Assembly (NCBI GenBank): GCA_002329075.1
Contig: DCXR01000011.1
Span: forward strand, 1 to 38,857
Reading direction: 5' to 3'
Length of the DNA stretch: 38,857 nucleotides
From: Candidatus Neomicrothrix sp. UBA2131
GTDB taxonomy: Bacteria; Actinomycetota; Acidimicrobiia; Acidimicrobiales; MedAcidi-G1
Both the position numbers and the translations under genes were made by a program. How positions within the stretch are numbered: the first letter of the stretch is position 1; every line of letters starts with the position of its first letter. A model generated the notes under the pieces. It ran no database searches and was not told the origin of the DNA. It saw only the letters and a program-made list of their open reading frames with translations. Positions 14,921 to 23,593 of this stretch are shown in pieces.

Positions 14921-15772
14921 ATGAGCGACGACTATTCCTGTTTCGACATCGACCTCGTCGACGACATCGCCACGGTCACGCTGTGCCGGGGAGACGAACT
15001 CAACACGATGACAACAGCATTCTGGGACGAACTTCCGGCGCTGGTACGCGAGTTGGACGCAACCGGCAAAGCAAGGGCAATGGTCCTGGCCTCGACCGGC
15101 CGCCATTTCAGCGCCGGCATGGACCTGGCCGTGTTCGCCGGAGATGGCGGTGGGGGAACCGCCGAGAAGGGCCGGACCAGGGCCAACCTGCGTGCAAACG
15201 TCCTCCACCTCCAGGAGACCTTCAGCTGCCTCGAGAAGGCCCGCATGCCGGTGCTGGCGGCGATCCAGGGCGGTTGCATCGGCGGCGCCGTCGACATGGT
15301 CACCGCCTGCGACATGCGCTACGCCACCGAGGACGCCTTCTTCTGCATCCAGGAGATCAACATCGGCATGACCGCCGACGTGGGCACGCTGCAGCGGCTC
15401 CCCAAGCTGATTCCCGACGGGGTATGCCGCGAGTTGGCCTACACGGGCCGTCGGATGCCGGCGGGCGAGGCGAAGTCCGTGGGCCTCGTCAACGAGGTGT
15501 TCCCCGACCACGAATCGCTGCTGGCCGGCGTGCATGCCGTGGCCGCCGAGATCGCCTCGAAGTCACCCCTGGCGATCTGGGGCACCAAGGAAATGGTCCG
15601 CTACGCGCGCGACCATTCGACCAGCGACGCCCTCGACCACATCGCCACCTGGCAGGCGGGCATGTTCCATCCGACCGACATGGTCGAGTCGTTCACGGCC
15701 AAGGCGGAAGGCCGCGACCCCGAGTTCGAGGACCTGCGACCCTTCCGCGGTGGCATCGCCGACGGCGTCTGA
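14921..15772 (+). CDS. Crotonase, delta3,5-delta2,4-dienoyl-CoA isomerase-like
   Basis: This 283-residue crotonase resembles the dienoyl-CoA isomerases (ECH1). It has HFSAGMDLAVF, then IQGGCIGGAVDMVTACDMRY, and then QEINIGMTADVGTLQRLPK. The Glu and Asp in the last segment align with the catalytic acid pair of ECH1. ELAYTGRRMPAGEAKSVGLVNEVF follows. The enzyme would shift double bonds in acyl-CoAs from unsaturated fatty acids with odd-numbered double bonds. It stands alone between the kinase and an unknown gene, so its pathway is inferred only from the family. Confidence 0.85.
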   Translation: MSDDYSCFDIDLVDDIATVTLCRGDELNTMTTAFWDELPALVRELDATGKARAMVLASTGRHFSAGMDLAVFAGDGGGGTAEKGRTRANLRANVLHLQETFSCLEKARMPVLAAIQGGCIGGAVDMVTACDMRYATEDAFFCIQEINIGMTADVGTLQRLPKLIPDGVCRELAYTGRRMPAGEAKSVGLVNEVFPDHESLLAGVHAVAAEIASKSPLAIWGTKEMVRYARDHSTSDALDHIATWQAGMFHPTDMVESFTAKAEGRDPEFEDLRPFRGGIADGV

Positions 15773-15781
15773 GAGGGTCCC

Positions 15782-16384
15782 TCAGAGGGACGCCTGCAGG
15801 TCGGGCGGCCTGAACTCCAGGTCGAGGTCGCCCAGCCGGACGAGCGTGCCGCTGACCCAGCCGCCGAGGGTACCGAAGTGGTCGTCGAGGACGGCGCCGT
15901 CCTCGAGGGCCTCGCCGTCGAGTTCGTAGGTGCCCTCGTACGAGAACTCGATCGCCCAGTCGGGGTCGTCCAGACCGCGGTCGTAGATGGTCTCGACGGT
16001 GGGGCCGGTCGCCTCGAGTTCCACGTCTCCTACGGACGGGGGGTCGGGCAGCACGGCGATCACGGTCGAAGGATCGGGGCTGCCGACCAGCCGCTGGACC
16101 CGGACCACCACCTCGATGGTGATCTCTGGCGGCTCACCGGCCTCTCCGTCGAGGGTCCACTGGCGGTAGGCGGTCTGGGACCAGGTGGGCCACTCCAGCG
16201 TGAGGTCGCAACGGACGCGCGGTGGTTCGCCCTCGCCCGGGAGGCCGTAGGAGGTCTCCCAGATCAGGTCGCCGAGCATCACGTCGGCCTGGAACCGTTC
16301 CTCGAGCGCCAGCCGTTCGAGGCGTGCTGCCTCGAGGGCTTCCCGGAGGGCACCGATGGCGTCGGTGAAGACATGGTCAAGCAT
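15782..16384 (-). CDS. Acidic protein of unknown function
   Basis: I do not recognise this 200-residue protein. A short N-terminal helix (residues 1-35, EALEAARLERLALEERF) is followed by alternating strands rich in Glu, Asp and Trp, with no cysteine except one in VRCDLTLEW. Repeated patterns such as ITIEVVVRVQRL and AIEFSYEGTYELDG suggest a beta-sandwich. It has no signal peptide or membrane segment. A TACCCT box on the minus strand (16393-16398) ends 8 bases before the ATG, so it is probably leaderless and divergent from the DNA glycosylase gene. Confidence 0.75.
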   Translation of the reverse strand: MLDHVFTDAIGALREALEAARLERLALEERFQADVMLGDLIWETSYGLPGEGEPPRVRCDLTLEWPTWSQTAYRQWTLDGEAGEPPEITIEVVVRVQRLVGSPDPSTVIAVLPDPPSVGDVELEATGPTVETIYDRGLDDPDWAIEFSYEGTYELDGEALEDGAVLDDHFGTLGGWVSGTLVRLGDLDLEFRPPDLQASL

Positions 16385-16453
16385 GGGAGGTCAGGGTAGA
16401 CGGGTCGGTGCCCGGGTCAGCAGGTCTGGGATCAATGCGCCACACTGCGCTCC

Positions 16454-17656
16454 ATGTCGAGGTCCGACCTGTCGATCGGTGCCGCCCGCCGCATGGCGTT
16501 GGCTGCACAGGGCTTCGCCGATCCTGCACCGTCGGGCCGCGTGGACGTCCGGCACTTCCGGCGTGTCCTCGGGCGCCTGGTGCTGTTGCAGCTCGACTCG
16601 GTCCAGGCCGTGTGCCGATCCCACTTCCTGCCGGTGTACAGCCGCCTCGGCCCATACGACCGTGCGGCGCTCGACGACTGGTTGTGGCGGTCCGGCGAGA
16701 TGTTCGAGGCGTGGGCACACGAGGCATCGGTCGTTCCGGTGGCGCTGGAGCCGCTGCTGCGCTGGTGCAGGCAGCGGGCGTCCGAGGGTGAGACCTGGGC
16801 CGGACTCCACGCCATGGCGACCACCCAGGCCGCGTATGTGGGCCAGGTGCTGGACGAGGTGGGGCGCAACGCTCCTCTGCTCGCCGGCGACCTGAGCGAC
16901 CCCCGCCCCAGGCAGGGCAAGTGGTGGGGTGGACGGTCCGACGGGCGCCGTGCCCTCGACTGGCTGTTCAGGGTCGGCGATGTCGGGATCACGCGGACGG
17001 GCAATTTCGAAAAGGAGTTCCACCCCCTGCCGAACCTCGTACCCGAGGAGGTCCGTTCCCTGCCGACGCCGGGCGAGCACGAAGCCCAACGGGACCTGTT
17101 GGAGCGGGCCGCCCGTTCCCACGGGGTCGGCACTGCTGCCGACCTGGCCGACTACTTCCGACTCCGGTTGGCCGAGGTACGGCCCCGCCTCGCCGAGATG
17201 GTCGAAGCAGGCCGCCTCCAGGAGGTGTCGGTCGAGGGGTGGCGGGAGCCGGGCTTGCGGCACCCGGAGGCGGTCCTGCCGCGCCGGGTCGACGCCCGGG
17301 CGCTGCTGTCGCCGTTCGATCCGGTGGTGTGGTTCCGCCCGAGGGCCGAGCGGCTGTTCGACTTCCGGTACCGGATCGAGATCTACGTGCCGTCCGAGAA
17401 GCGCGAGTACGGCTACTACGTGCTGCCGTTCCTGCTCGGCGACACGATGGTCGGTCGGGTCGACGTCAAGGCCGACCGTGCCGCAGGGCGCCTGCTGGCC
17501 CGGGGCGTGTACGCCGAGGAGGGGGTCGACCGGGAACGGGTGGCCGCAGAACTGGCGACCGAACTCGAACGCCTGGCGGGGTTCCTCGACCTCGACGAGG
17601 TCGTGGTCGGCCGGCGGGGGAACCTGGCGGCGGCGCTAAGGGCAGCCAGCGCCTGA
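16454..17656 (+). CDS. YcaQ/AlkX-family winged-helix DNA glycosylase
   Basis: This 400-residue protein belongs to the HTH_42 (DUF1006) family of interstrand-crosslink glycosylases. The catalytic QxD region is LLQLDSVQAVCRSHFLPVYSRLG near residue 47. Three winged-helix modules follow, and the C-terminal SPFDPVVWFRPRAERLFDFRYRIE and GYYVLPFLLGDTMVGRVDVKADR are hallmarks of the family. Such enzymes excise bulky or crosslinked alkylated bases, and actinobacterial AlkX members can act on nitrogen-mustard adducts. The neighbours give no extra clue. No Shine-Dalgarno site is seen; CACACT at 16441-16446 lies 7 bases before the ATG. Confidence 0.85.
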   Translation: MSRSDLSIGAARRMALAAQGFADPAPSGRVDVRHFRRVLGRLVLLQLDSVQAVCRSHFLPVYSRLGPYDRAALDDWLWRSGEMFEAWAHEASVVPVALEPLLRWCRQRASEGETWAGLHAMATTQAAYVGQVLDEVGRNAPLLAGDLSDPRPRQGKWWGGRSDGRRALDWLFRVGDVGITRTGNFEKEFHPLPNLVPEEVRSLPTPGEHEAQRDLLERAARSHGVGTAADLADYFRLRLAEVRPRLAEMVEAGRLQEVSVEGWREPGLRHPEAVLPRRVDARALLSPFDPVVWFRPRAERLFDFRYRIEIYVPSEKREYGYYVLPFLLGDTMVGRVDVKADRAAGRLLARGVYAEEGVDRERVAAELATELERLAGFLDLDEVVVGRRGNLAAALRAASA

Positions 17657-17659
17657 GCG

Positions 17660-19120
17660 TCAGGTCCGGCCCCTTAGACGGCGGGCATATCGGACCAGGT
17701 GGCCGAGGGCGGTGACGGCCCGGTCCGCTGAGGCGTAGCAGAGTCGCCCCGATTCGCGGACGGCAGCGACCATCGGGTTGTCGGGTCGAGCCACGGCCAA
17801 CTCGGATGCCACCAGCACGGGCTTGTCGTGGGCATCGGAGGCCGCCGCTGCAGCCTCGGCATAGCGGCGCTCCTGGTGCTCGTGGAAGTCGACGATGCGT
17901 TCGAGGCCGTGGTCGGGATGGAAGGGGCCACTTCGGGTCAGCGCAGCGGTGTTCCCCTGGATCCCGATGCCCAGTTGGATGATCGCATCGACCTCGGGGT
18001 GGGCGGCGGTGAGGTGCAGCAGGTCGGGGATGGTGTCCCGGGTCTCGCCGCCGGCAAGGTCGACCGGGTTGTTGCGGCTCCACCGGGGCGGAAGCATCCT
18101 GTCGATGTCGGCCAGGAGGTCGTCGGGCAGCGGTGTCAACGTCAGGTCGGGGTGGAGCGTCACGGCATCGGCGGTCACGACACCCCAGCCGCCTGCGGTG
18201 CTGAGCACCACGACCCGGTCGCCGGAGGGCATGGGCTGGGTGGCGAAGGTGGCTGCAGCTTCGAAGGCCGACTCGATCGTGGCGGCCCGCACCAGCCCCG
18301 CCTGCCTTGCCATGCCGTCGAAGATCCGGTCGTCGCTGGCCAACGATCCGGTGTGCGAGGCGGCTGCCCGTTGGCCGCCGGCAGTGGTTCCGCCCTTGAC
18401 GACGACGACCGGCATGCGCAGCGTGACCTGGCGGACGCGTTCGAAGAAGGCCCGCCCGTCGGAGAGGCCCTCGAGGTAGCACAGCGCAACGTCGGTCTCG
18501 TCGTCGTCGGCGTACCACTCGAGGTAGTCGGCGATGCTGGTGGCGGCGGCGTTGCCGGCGGAGACGGCCCGGCTGATGCCGATGCCGGTCTGTCCGGCGT
18601 AGTTGAGGAATGCCGAGACGAAGTTGCCTGATTGCGAGGCCACGCCGATGCGGCCCCGTGGCGGGTAGGGCGCCACGATCTGCGCGCAGAGGCCGGCCGG
18701 CGTCGACACCACGCCCTGTCCGTTCGGGCCCGCCAGGACCAGATCTAGTTCGGCGGCCAGCGCCACCAGCCGCGCCTCGGCCTCCACGCCCTCGGGTCCT
18801 GCCTCGGAGTAGCCGCCGGCGGCACAGAACACGGCTCGTACGCCGCGGGTGGCGGCGATACGGACTATCTCCTCGTTGGCGCCGACCGGCGTACACAGGA
18901 CGAGCAGGTCGGCAACGCAGTCGGGCAGGTCGGCAATGGAGGCGAGGACCGGGTGGCCGAGCACCTCACCCTCTTCGCGTCCGACGGCGAACACCGGGCC
19001 GGAGAAGCCGCAGGAGAGGATGTTGTGGAGGGCGACGAAGCCGAACTTGCCCGGATGGCTCGACACGCCGGTGACGACGACGCCCCGGGGTTCGAACAGG
19101 GGGGTGAGGTCGCGGGGCAT
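17660..19120 (-). CDS. ADP-forming acyl-CoA synthetase, alpha subunit (CoA-binding)
   Basis: This 486-residue protein has the order CoA-binding domain (FEPRGVVVTGVSSHPGKFG, residues 8-130) and then two succinyl-CoA-ligase-like domains. The first has GPNGQGVVS and GVASQSGNF, and the second has VVVVKGGTTAGGQRAAASHTGSLAS. The His in SHTGS is a candidate phospho-histidine. The N-terminal part matches the alpha chains of archaeal-type acetyl-CoA synthetases (ADP-forming); the ATP-grasp part is encoded by the adjacent upstream gene. It would make or break acyl-CoA with ATP/ADP in the cytoplasm. Its ATG overlaps the beta-subunit stop by one base. It is convergent with the glycosylase gene, 3 bases apart. 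Confidence 0.85.
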   Translation of the reverse strand: MPRDLTPLFEPRGVVVTGVSSHPGKFGFVALHNILSCGFSGPVFAVGREEGEVLGHPVLASIADLPDCVADLLVLCTPVGANEEIVRIAATRGVRAVFCAAGGYSEAGPEGVEAEARLVALAAELDLVLAGPNGQGVVSTPAGLCAQIVAPYPPRGRIGVASQSGNFVSAFLNYAGQTGIGISRAVSAGNAAATSIADYLEWYADDDETDVALCYLEGLSDGRAFFERVRQVTLRMPVVVVKGGTTAGGQRAAASHTGSLASDDRIFDGMARQAGLVRAATIESAFEAAATFATQPMPSGDRVVVLSTAGGWGVVTADAVTLHPDLTLTPLPDDLLADIDRMLPPRWSRNNPVDLAGGETRDTIPDLLHLTAAHPEVDAIIQLGIGIQGNTAALTRSGPFHPDHGLERIVDFHEHQERRYAEAAAAASDAHDKPVLVASELAVARPDNPMVAAVRESGRLCYASADRAVTALGHLVRYARRLRGRT

Positions 19121-19758
19121 CAGGCGGTCTCGACCAGGGCGTCGACGGCGACCGGTTGTCCGTCGTCGACGATCAGCGGGTTCAGGTCGACCGACAGCAC
19201 CTCCGGGTCCTCGGCGATGCGGGAGAGCGCCATCAGGGTGTCGGCGAGGGCTTCGCGGTCCACGGCCGGTTCGCCCCGGAACTCATCGAGCAGGAACTGG
19301 GCACCGAGGTCGTCGATGAGGTCGAGGGCGTCGTCCCGCTCGAGGGGCGCCAGCCGGAAGGCCACGTCGGCGACCGCTTCGGCGAGGATGCCGCCGAGGC
19401 CGAGCATGACGCAGGGTCCGAACTGTTCGTTTCGGACCAGTCCGGCTATGAGCTCACGATTGCCGCTCACCATGGTGCTGACGAGCAACTCGACGTCTCC
19501 GTCCTCAGGTCGGGCGGCGGCCAGCAGGTCGGCCGCTGCTGCCCCGACCTCGTCCTGAGATGAGAGCCCCAGGCGGACCAGCCCGCGTTCGGTCTTGTGG
19601 GCGATGGCGCCCCCGCACAGCTTGGCCACCACGGGAAGCCCGAGCGAGGCAGCGACCTCCTTGGCCGATCCGGCGTCAGCGGCGGTCGCCCACGGTGACA
19701 CGGCCACACCGGCGTCTTCCACGATTCGGCGTGAGGCGGCTTCGGAAAGGGTGGGCAT
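19120..19758 (-). CDS. ADP-forming acyl-CoA synthetase, beta subunit (ATP-grasp)
   Basis: This 212-residue protein is the short ATP-grasp partner. It has LSEAASRRIVEDAGV, GLPVVAKLCGGAIAHKTERGLVRLGL (ATP-binding Lys), FGPCVMLGLGGILAEAVADVAFRLAPL, and VLSVDLNPLIVDDGQPVAVDALV at the end with the metal-binding Asp-x-Asn. Alone it would not be an active synthetase. With the alpha subunit, translated right after it, it forms the complete enzyme. In many bacteria these are fused in one polypeptide, but here they are split. The substrate is not predictable. Confidence 0.85.
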   Translation of the reverse strand: MPTLSEAASRRIVEDAGVAVSPWATAADAGSAKEVAASLGLPVVAKLCGGAIAHKTERGLVRLGLSSQDEVGAAAADLLAAARPEDGDVELLVSTMVSGNRELIAGLVRNEQFGPCVMLGLGGILAEAVADVAFRLAPLERDDALDLIDDLGAQFLLDEFRGEPAVDREALADTLMALSRIAEDPEVLSVDLNPLIVDDGQPVAVDALVETA

Positions 19759-19807
19759 CGGGAGTGCCTAGCACGCGCCGGTGATCGGGCGTCAGGTGGG
19801 GCGTGCG

Positions 19808-20899
19808 CTATACGGCGGTGCCGGCCAGATCCGCGTACCCGGGCTTGATGACGTCCTCGATGAGGGCGAGCCGCTCATCGAACGGGGCGAAGGCGCTCTT
19901 CATGCCGTTGATGGTCAGCCAGCGGAAGTCGCCGAGCCCCCACCCGAAGGCGTCCCGGAGGGCCTTGAACTCGGAACTCATCGACACACCGCTCATGAGG
20001 CGGTTGTCGGTGTTGACGGTGACCCGGAATCCGAGTGCCCGCAGGGCGCCGATCGGATGGTCGGCGATCGAGGCGGCGGCACCGGTGTGCACGTTGGAGG
20101 TGGGGCAGAGCTCGAGCGGAATGCGCCTATCGCGGACGAAGGCGGCCAGGCGCCCCAGTCGGTGGGTGCCGTCGGCGTCGGTGGTGATGTCATCGACTAT
20201 GCGGACGCCGTGGCCGAGCCGCTCGGCGCCGCAGAATTGGATCGCCTCCCAGATCGAGGCCGGACCGAAGGCTTCGCCGGCGTGGATCGTGAAGTGGAAG
20301 TTCTCGCGCTGGAGGTACTGGAAGGCCTCGAGGTGCATCGTGGGCGGGTAGCCGGCTTCGCGTCCGGCGATGTCGAACCCGACCACGCCGTGGTCCCGAT
20401 AGCGCACGGCCGCCTCCGCTATCTGCAGGGAGTCGGTGTCCGTGCGCATCGCCGTGAGGAGCGTGCCGACGGTGAGGCCCGTGCCGGCCGAACCCTCGGC
20501 GAACCCCGCCTGTACCGCTTCGATGACCTGTTCGAGGGCGAGGCCCTCCTGCGTGAGGAGAGACGGCGCATAGCGGACCTCGGCGTAGACGACGCCGTCG
20601 TCGGCCAGGTCGGCTGCACACTCGGCGGCGACCCGGTGGCAGGCGTCGACATGCTGCATGACGCCGACGGTGTGGGCGAAGGTCTCCAGGTAGAGGCCGA
20701 GGTCACGCCGGTCCGCGCCGCTGACGAACCAGGCGGCCAGTTCGTCGACGTCGGTGGTGGGAAGGCCGTCGTAGCCGTGGAGGTCGGCCAACTCGATGAT
20801 CGTGGCCGGGCGGAGTCCCCCGTCGAGGTGGTCGTGCAGGACGACCTTTGGTGCCCGCCGGATGGTGGCCGGATCCGGGGCCGTCGATGCCGTTTCCAT
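19808..20899 (-). CDS. add: Adenosine deaminase
   Basis: This 363-residue protein has HDHLDGGLRP at the N-terminus (two zinc ligands), FTIHAGEAFGPASIWEAIQF (zinc His and catalytic Glu), RLGHGVRI and CPTSNVHTGA. TVNTDNRLMSG carries the zinc Asp; the second residue is Asn rather than the Asp of animal enzymes, as in actinobacterial Add sequences. It converts adenosine and deoxyadenosine to inosine in the cytoplasm. It is divergent from the MTA/SAH deaminase gene and near the nucleoside transporter, fitting nucleoside salvage. A TAGCCT box (20905-20910, minus strand) lies 5 bases before the ATG. Confidence 0.95.
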   Translation of the reverse strand: METASTAPDPATIRRAPKVVLHDHLDGGLRPATIIELADLHGYDGLPTTDVDELAAWFVSGADRRDLGLYLETFAHTVGVMQHVDACHRVAAECAADLADDGVVYAEVRYAPSLLTQEGLALEQVIEAVQAGFAEGSAGTGLTVGTLLTAMRTDTDSLQIAEAAVRYRDHGVVGFDIAGREAGYPPTMHLEAFQYLQRENFHFTIHAGEAFGPASIWEAIQFCGAERLGHGVRIVDDITTDADGTHRLGRLAAFVRDRRIPLELCPTSNVHTGAAASIADHPIGALRALGFRVTVNTDNRLMSGVSMSSEFKALRDAFGWGLGDFRWLTINGMKSAFAPFDERLALIEDVIKPGYADLAGTAV

Positions 20900-20950
20900 G
20901 GGGCAGGCTACCGGAGCGCCGCTGGCACGGGAAGCGCCGCTTGTGCGAAC

Positions 20951-20956
20951 TAGCGT
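20951..20956 (+). promoter_or_regulatory. TAGCGT -10 box placed for a leaderless start
   Basis: TAGCGT ends 7 bases before the GTG at 20964, the same spacing as the copy at 14908-14913. No ribosome binding site is visible before the GTG. Confidence 0.5.
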
Positions 20957-20963
20957 CCGGTCG

Positions 20964-22259
20964 GTGGGGCGCACCAGATACCTGGCCGACACGGTCCTGA
21001 CGTGTGACGAGGCGGGCACGGTGCACGCCCCGGGTGCCCTCGACGTAGAGGACGGTCGGATCTGCTGGGTGGGTGCCGCAGCCGATGCCCCGGAGGCGGA
21101 AGGGGCCACGGTGCGCGACATCGGCGGGCTGGTGATGCCGGGGCTCGTGAACGCCCACTGCCACACCCCGATGACCCTCGTTCGCGGGGCGGGCGACGGG
21201 CTGCCGCTGTGGCGCTGGTTGACGGAGGCAATGTGGCCCCGCGAGGGCCGGTTGACGTCCGAGGACGTCTGGTGGGGGATGGCGCTCGGCTCTGCCGAGA
21301 TGCTTCGCTCCGGCGTGACCACGAGTTGCGAGATGTACCTCCACGAGGAGGCCGTGGTGGAGGCCGTGCGGGCGTCCGGCGCACGGCTGGTGATGACCCC
21401 CGGCGTGCTGTCGGTACGGCACGGCGAGGGACGCCCGGAGGAGGTCGAGGCCTTCCACGCCCGACACCACGACCCCGCCGGTCGGATCACCGTCGGTGTT
21501 GCCCCGCACTCCGCCTACGACCTCGGCATCGAGCGCATCGCCGAGCTGGCAGACCTGGCCCGACGGCTCGACGCGGTCCTGCACGTCCACCTCGCAGAGA
21601 CCACCCGGGAGAGCGCCGAACTCGAGGCCCGGTACGGCTCCAGCGTGGTACGGATCCTCGCCGACCATGGCGTCTTCGGCGGGAAGGTGCTCGCCGCCCA
21701 CTGTGTCTGGGTCGACGACGACGACATCGGCATCCTCGCCGACCACGGTGTCGCGGTCGCCCACTGCCCCCTGTCCAACATGAAACTGGGTTCGGGGGTC
21801 GCACCGCTGGTGGCCATGCTCGAGGCCGGCGTGACCGTGGCGTTGGGCACCGACGGGCCTGCGTCGAACGACACCCTCGACCTCTGGGAGGAGGTCAAGA
21901 TCGCCCCGCTGCTGGCACGCGTCACAGGACTCGATGCCACCCTGGTCGGACCCGCCGAGGTGCTCGACATGGCGACGCGTAGGGGCGGCCGGGCCGTGGG
22001 CCTCGAGGACGTGGGCTGCCTGACCCCCGGTTGGGCTGCCGACTTCCAGCGGCTCGACCTCGACCACCATGCCTTCGTCCCGGTCACGGAGCCGTCCGAA
22101 CTGCTGGCCCACGTGGCCTGGTCGGGTGGTGACCGTCGGGTCAGCGACGTGTGGGTCGCCGGCGAGCCGGTGGTGGCCGACGGCGTCGTGCTGCACGTCG
22201 ACGAGGAGCGGGCGCGGGTCGAGGTGCAGCAGCGGGCCGAACGGCTGGCAGCCGGATGA
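20964..22259 (+). CDS. Amidohydrolase, MTA/SAH deaminase-like (MtaD type)
   Basis: This 431-residue amidohydrolase has MPGLVNAHCHTPMTLVRG (metal His pair), ITVGVAPHSAYD, VLHVHLAETTRES (metal His), LAAHCVWVDDDD and VALGTDGPASNDTLDLWEE (metal Asp). The last segment and the HTPM spacing are typical of 5-methylthioadenosine/S-adenosylhomocysteine deaminases and related TrzN/AtzB-like enzymes. It would deaminate SAH or MTA to the inosine analogue. The methylthioribose-1-phosphate isomerase 1.3 kb downstream and the adenosine deaminase next to it support a role in sulfur-nucleoside recycling. It overlaps the cupin gene by 4 bases. Confidence 0.85.
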   Translation: MGRTRYLADTVLTCDEAGTVHAPGALDVEDGRICWVGAAADAPEAEGATVRDIGGLVMPGLVNAHCHTPMTLVRGAGDGLPLWRWLTEAMWPREGRLTSEDVWWGMALGSAEMLRSGVTTSCEMYLHEEAVVEAVRASGARLVMTPGVLSVRHGEGRPEEVEAFHARHHDPAGRITVGVAPHSAYDLGIERIAELADLARRLDAVLHVHLAETTRESAELEARYGSSVVRILADHGVFGGKVLAAHCVWVDDDDIGILADHGVAVAHCPLSNMKLGSGVAPLVAMLEAGVTVALGTDGPASNDTLDLWEEVKIAPLLARVTGLDATLVGPAEVLDMATRRGGRAVGLEDVGCLTPGWAADFQRLDLDHHAFVPVTEPSELLAHVAWSGGDRRVSDVWVAGEPVVADGVVLHVDEERARVEVQQRAERLAAG

Positions 22260-22714
22260 GCGACCATCTCGGGGCCGATGAGGTCGCTGCCCTCCTGGGC
22301 CTGGTTCCCCTGCCGGACGAGGGCGGGCGTTGGGCGCGCACACTCCATGACGGGAACTCCAGCGCCATCCACTACCTGCTCTCCGACGGGGACTTCTCGG
22401 CGATGCACCGGCTCGACGGTCCGGAGGTGTACCACCACTACGCAGGGTCACCGGCGGTCCTGCTGCTGCTGTTCGGCGACGGCTCGGCGGCCGAGGTCAT
22501 CCTGGGCGACGACCTGGAGGCGGGCCAGCGGCCCCAGGTGGTCGTCCCGGCCGGCGTGTGGCAGGGCTCCTCGACGTGTGGGGAGTGGACCCTGCTGGGC
22601 ACCACCATGGCGCCGCCCTATACGGACGAGGGGTTCGAACTGGGCCGACGCGACGACCTGGTTGCCGACTGGCCGTCGGCGGCCGACCGTATCGCTGAGT
22701 TGACCCGCGGGTAG
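22256..22714 (+). CDS. Cupin_5 (DUF985) family protein
   Basis: This 152-residue cupin starts with the family N-terminus (DEVAALLGLVPLPDEGGRWART). It continues through IHYLLSDGDFSAMHRL, EVYHHYAGSPAVLLLLFGDGS and VVVPAGVWQGSSTCGEWTLLGTTMAPPYTDEGFELGRRDDL. The GEW..LG....P.....F.L motif is diagnostic of DUF985. Members are thought to bind metals or sugars, and their reaction is unknown. The ATG overlaps the deaminase stop (ATGA), so the two are co-translated. It could act in nucleoside or sugar turnover. Confidence 0.85.
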   Translation: MSDHLGADEVAALLGLVPLPDEGGRWARTLHDGNSSAIHYLLSDGDFSAMHRLDGPEVYHHYAGSPAVLLLLFGDGSAAEVILGDDLEAGQRPQVVVPAGVWQGSSTCGEWTLLGTTMAPPYTDEGFELGRRDDLVADWPSAADRIAELTRG

Positions 22715-22727
22715 CCGCTGGTTCCGG

Positions 22728-23483
22728 CTACCAGGTCGGGCGGGTCAAGGCGCCGCCGTCGACCACCAGGTCCGTGCCGCTGATCCAGGAGGCCTGCGGC
22801 GAGGCGAGGAACGCCACGGCACCGGCAACGTCCTCCGGAGTGCCGAGTCGACCGAGGGGGGCGGCCACCAGCCAGCGTTCGACGCCTTCCGGCCAGCGGT
22901 CGGACAGGCTCCCGTCGTCAATCAGCCCGGGCGACACGCTGTTGACTCGGATGCCCCGTGGACCGTATTCGAGGGCGGCGGAGCGGGTGAGCATCACGAG
23001 GGCGGCCTTGGCGGCGGCGTAGTGGCCGTGTCCGGGTGCCGGCTGGTGTGCCTCGATGGAGGCGATGTTGACGATCGACCCGCTCGACTCCCGGCCCAGG
23101 GCGTCGGCAGAGGCGCGGATCAGGAGGTGGACGGCGCGCAGGTTCACGTCGAGGACGGCGTCCCATGCTTCGGCGTCGACGTCGGCCAGGGGCTCGACGG
23201 TCTGCAGGGCAGCGTTGTTGACGAGGATGTCGAGGCGCCCGTGGGCTCCGAGTGCGTGGTCGACCAGTGCCTCCGGTCCGCTGTCGGCGGCGAGGTCGGA
23301 GGTGATGCAGCGGGCGCCGAGCCTGTCGGCCAGCAAGGCGGCGCGGCCGGTGTCGCGGTGGACGCCGAGCAGGACCTCGGCACCGTGGGAGGCCAACGTC
23401 GTGGCGATGGCGGCGCCGATCGGGCTGTTGGCTCCCGTGACCAGGGCGACACGACCCTCGAGGCGGAGGCTGTCGTCGCCCAT
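22728..23483 (-). CDS. Short-chain dehydrogenase/reductase
   Basis: This 251-residue classical SDR has GRVALVTGANSPIGAAIA (cofactor motif; note TGANSPIG where TGxxxGxG is usual), LVNNAAL, IVNIAS (catalytic Ser region), the Tyr-Lys pair in HYAAAKAALVM, and the C-terminal SPGLI, GTPEDVAGAVAFLASPQASWISGTDLVVDGG. It would oxidise or reduce an alcohol or ketone with NAD(P). The substrate is not known. It lies opposite in direction between the cupin and mtnA genes. I chose the ATG at 23483, with GGGAG 7 bases before it; a GTG immediately upstream is also possible. Confidence 0.9.
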   Translation of the reverse strand: MGDDSLRLEGRVALVTGANSPIGAAIATTLASHGAEVLLGVHRDTGRAALLADRLGARCITSDLAADSGPEALVDHALGAHGRLDILVNNAALQTVEPLADVDAEAWDAVLDVNLRAVHLLIRASADALGRESSGSIVNIASIEAHQPAPGHGHYAAAKAALVMLTRSAALEYGPRGIRVNSVSPGLIDDGSLSDRWPEGVERWLVAAPLGRLGTPEDVAGAVAFLASPQASWISGTDLVVDGGALTRPTW

Positions 23484-23593
23484 CACCGGCTCCCGTGAGA
23501 CGCGGATTCGGTGCCTGTGCGAGGATCGTTGTCATCCCGGAGCGGGGCACGGTCGTGGGAGCGAGGCTGGAACATGCGAGCGAGGGTAGTCAG

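Noticed and set aside
16454..17656. Helix-turn-helix transcription regulator
   Set aside because: The QLDSVQ motif and the C-terminal SPFDPVVWFR segment point to the YcaQ/AlkX glycosylase family rather than a regulator.
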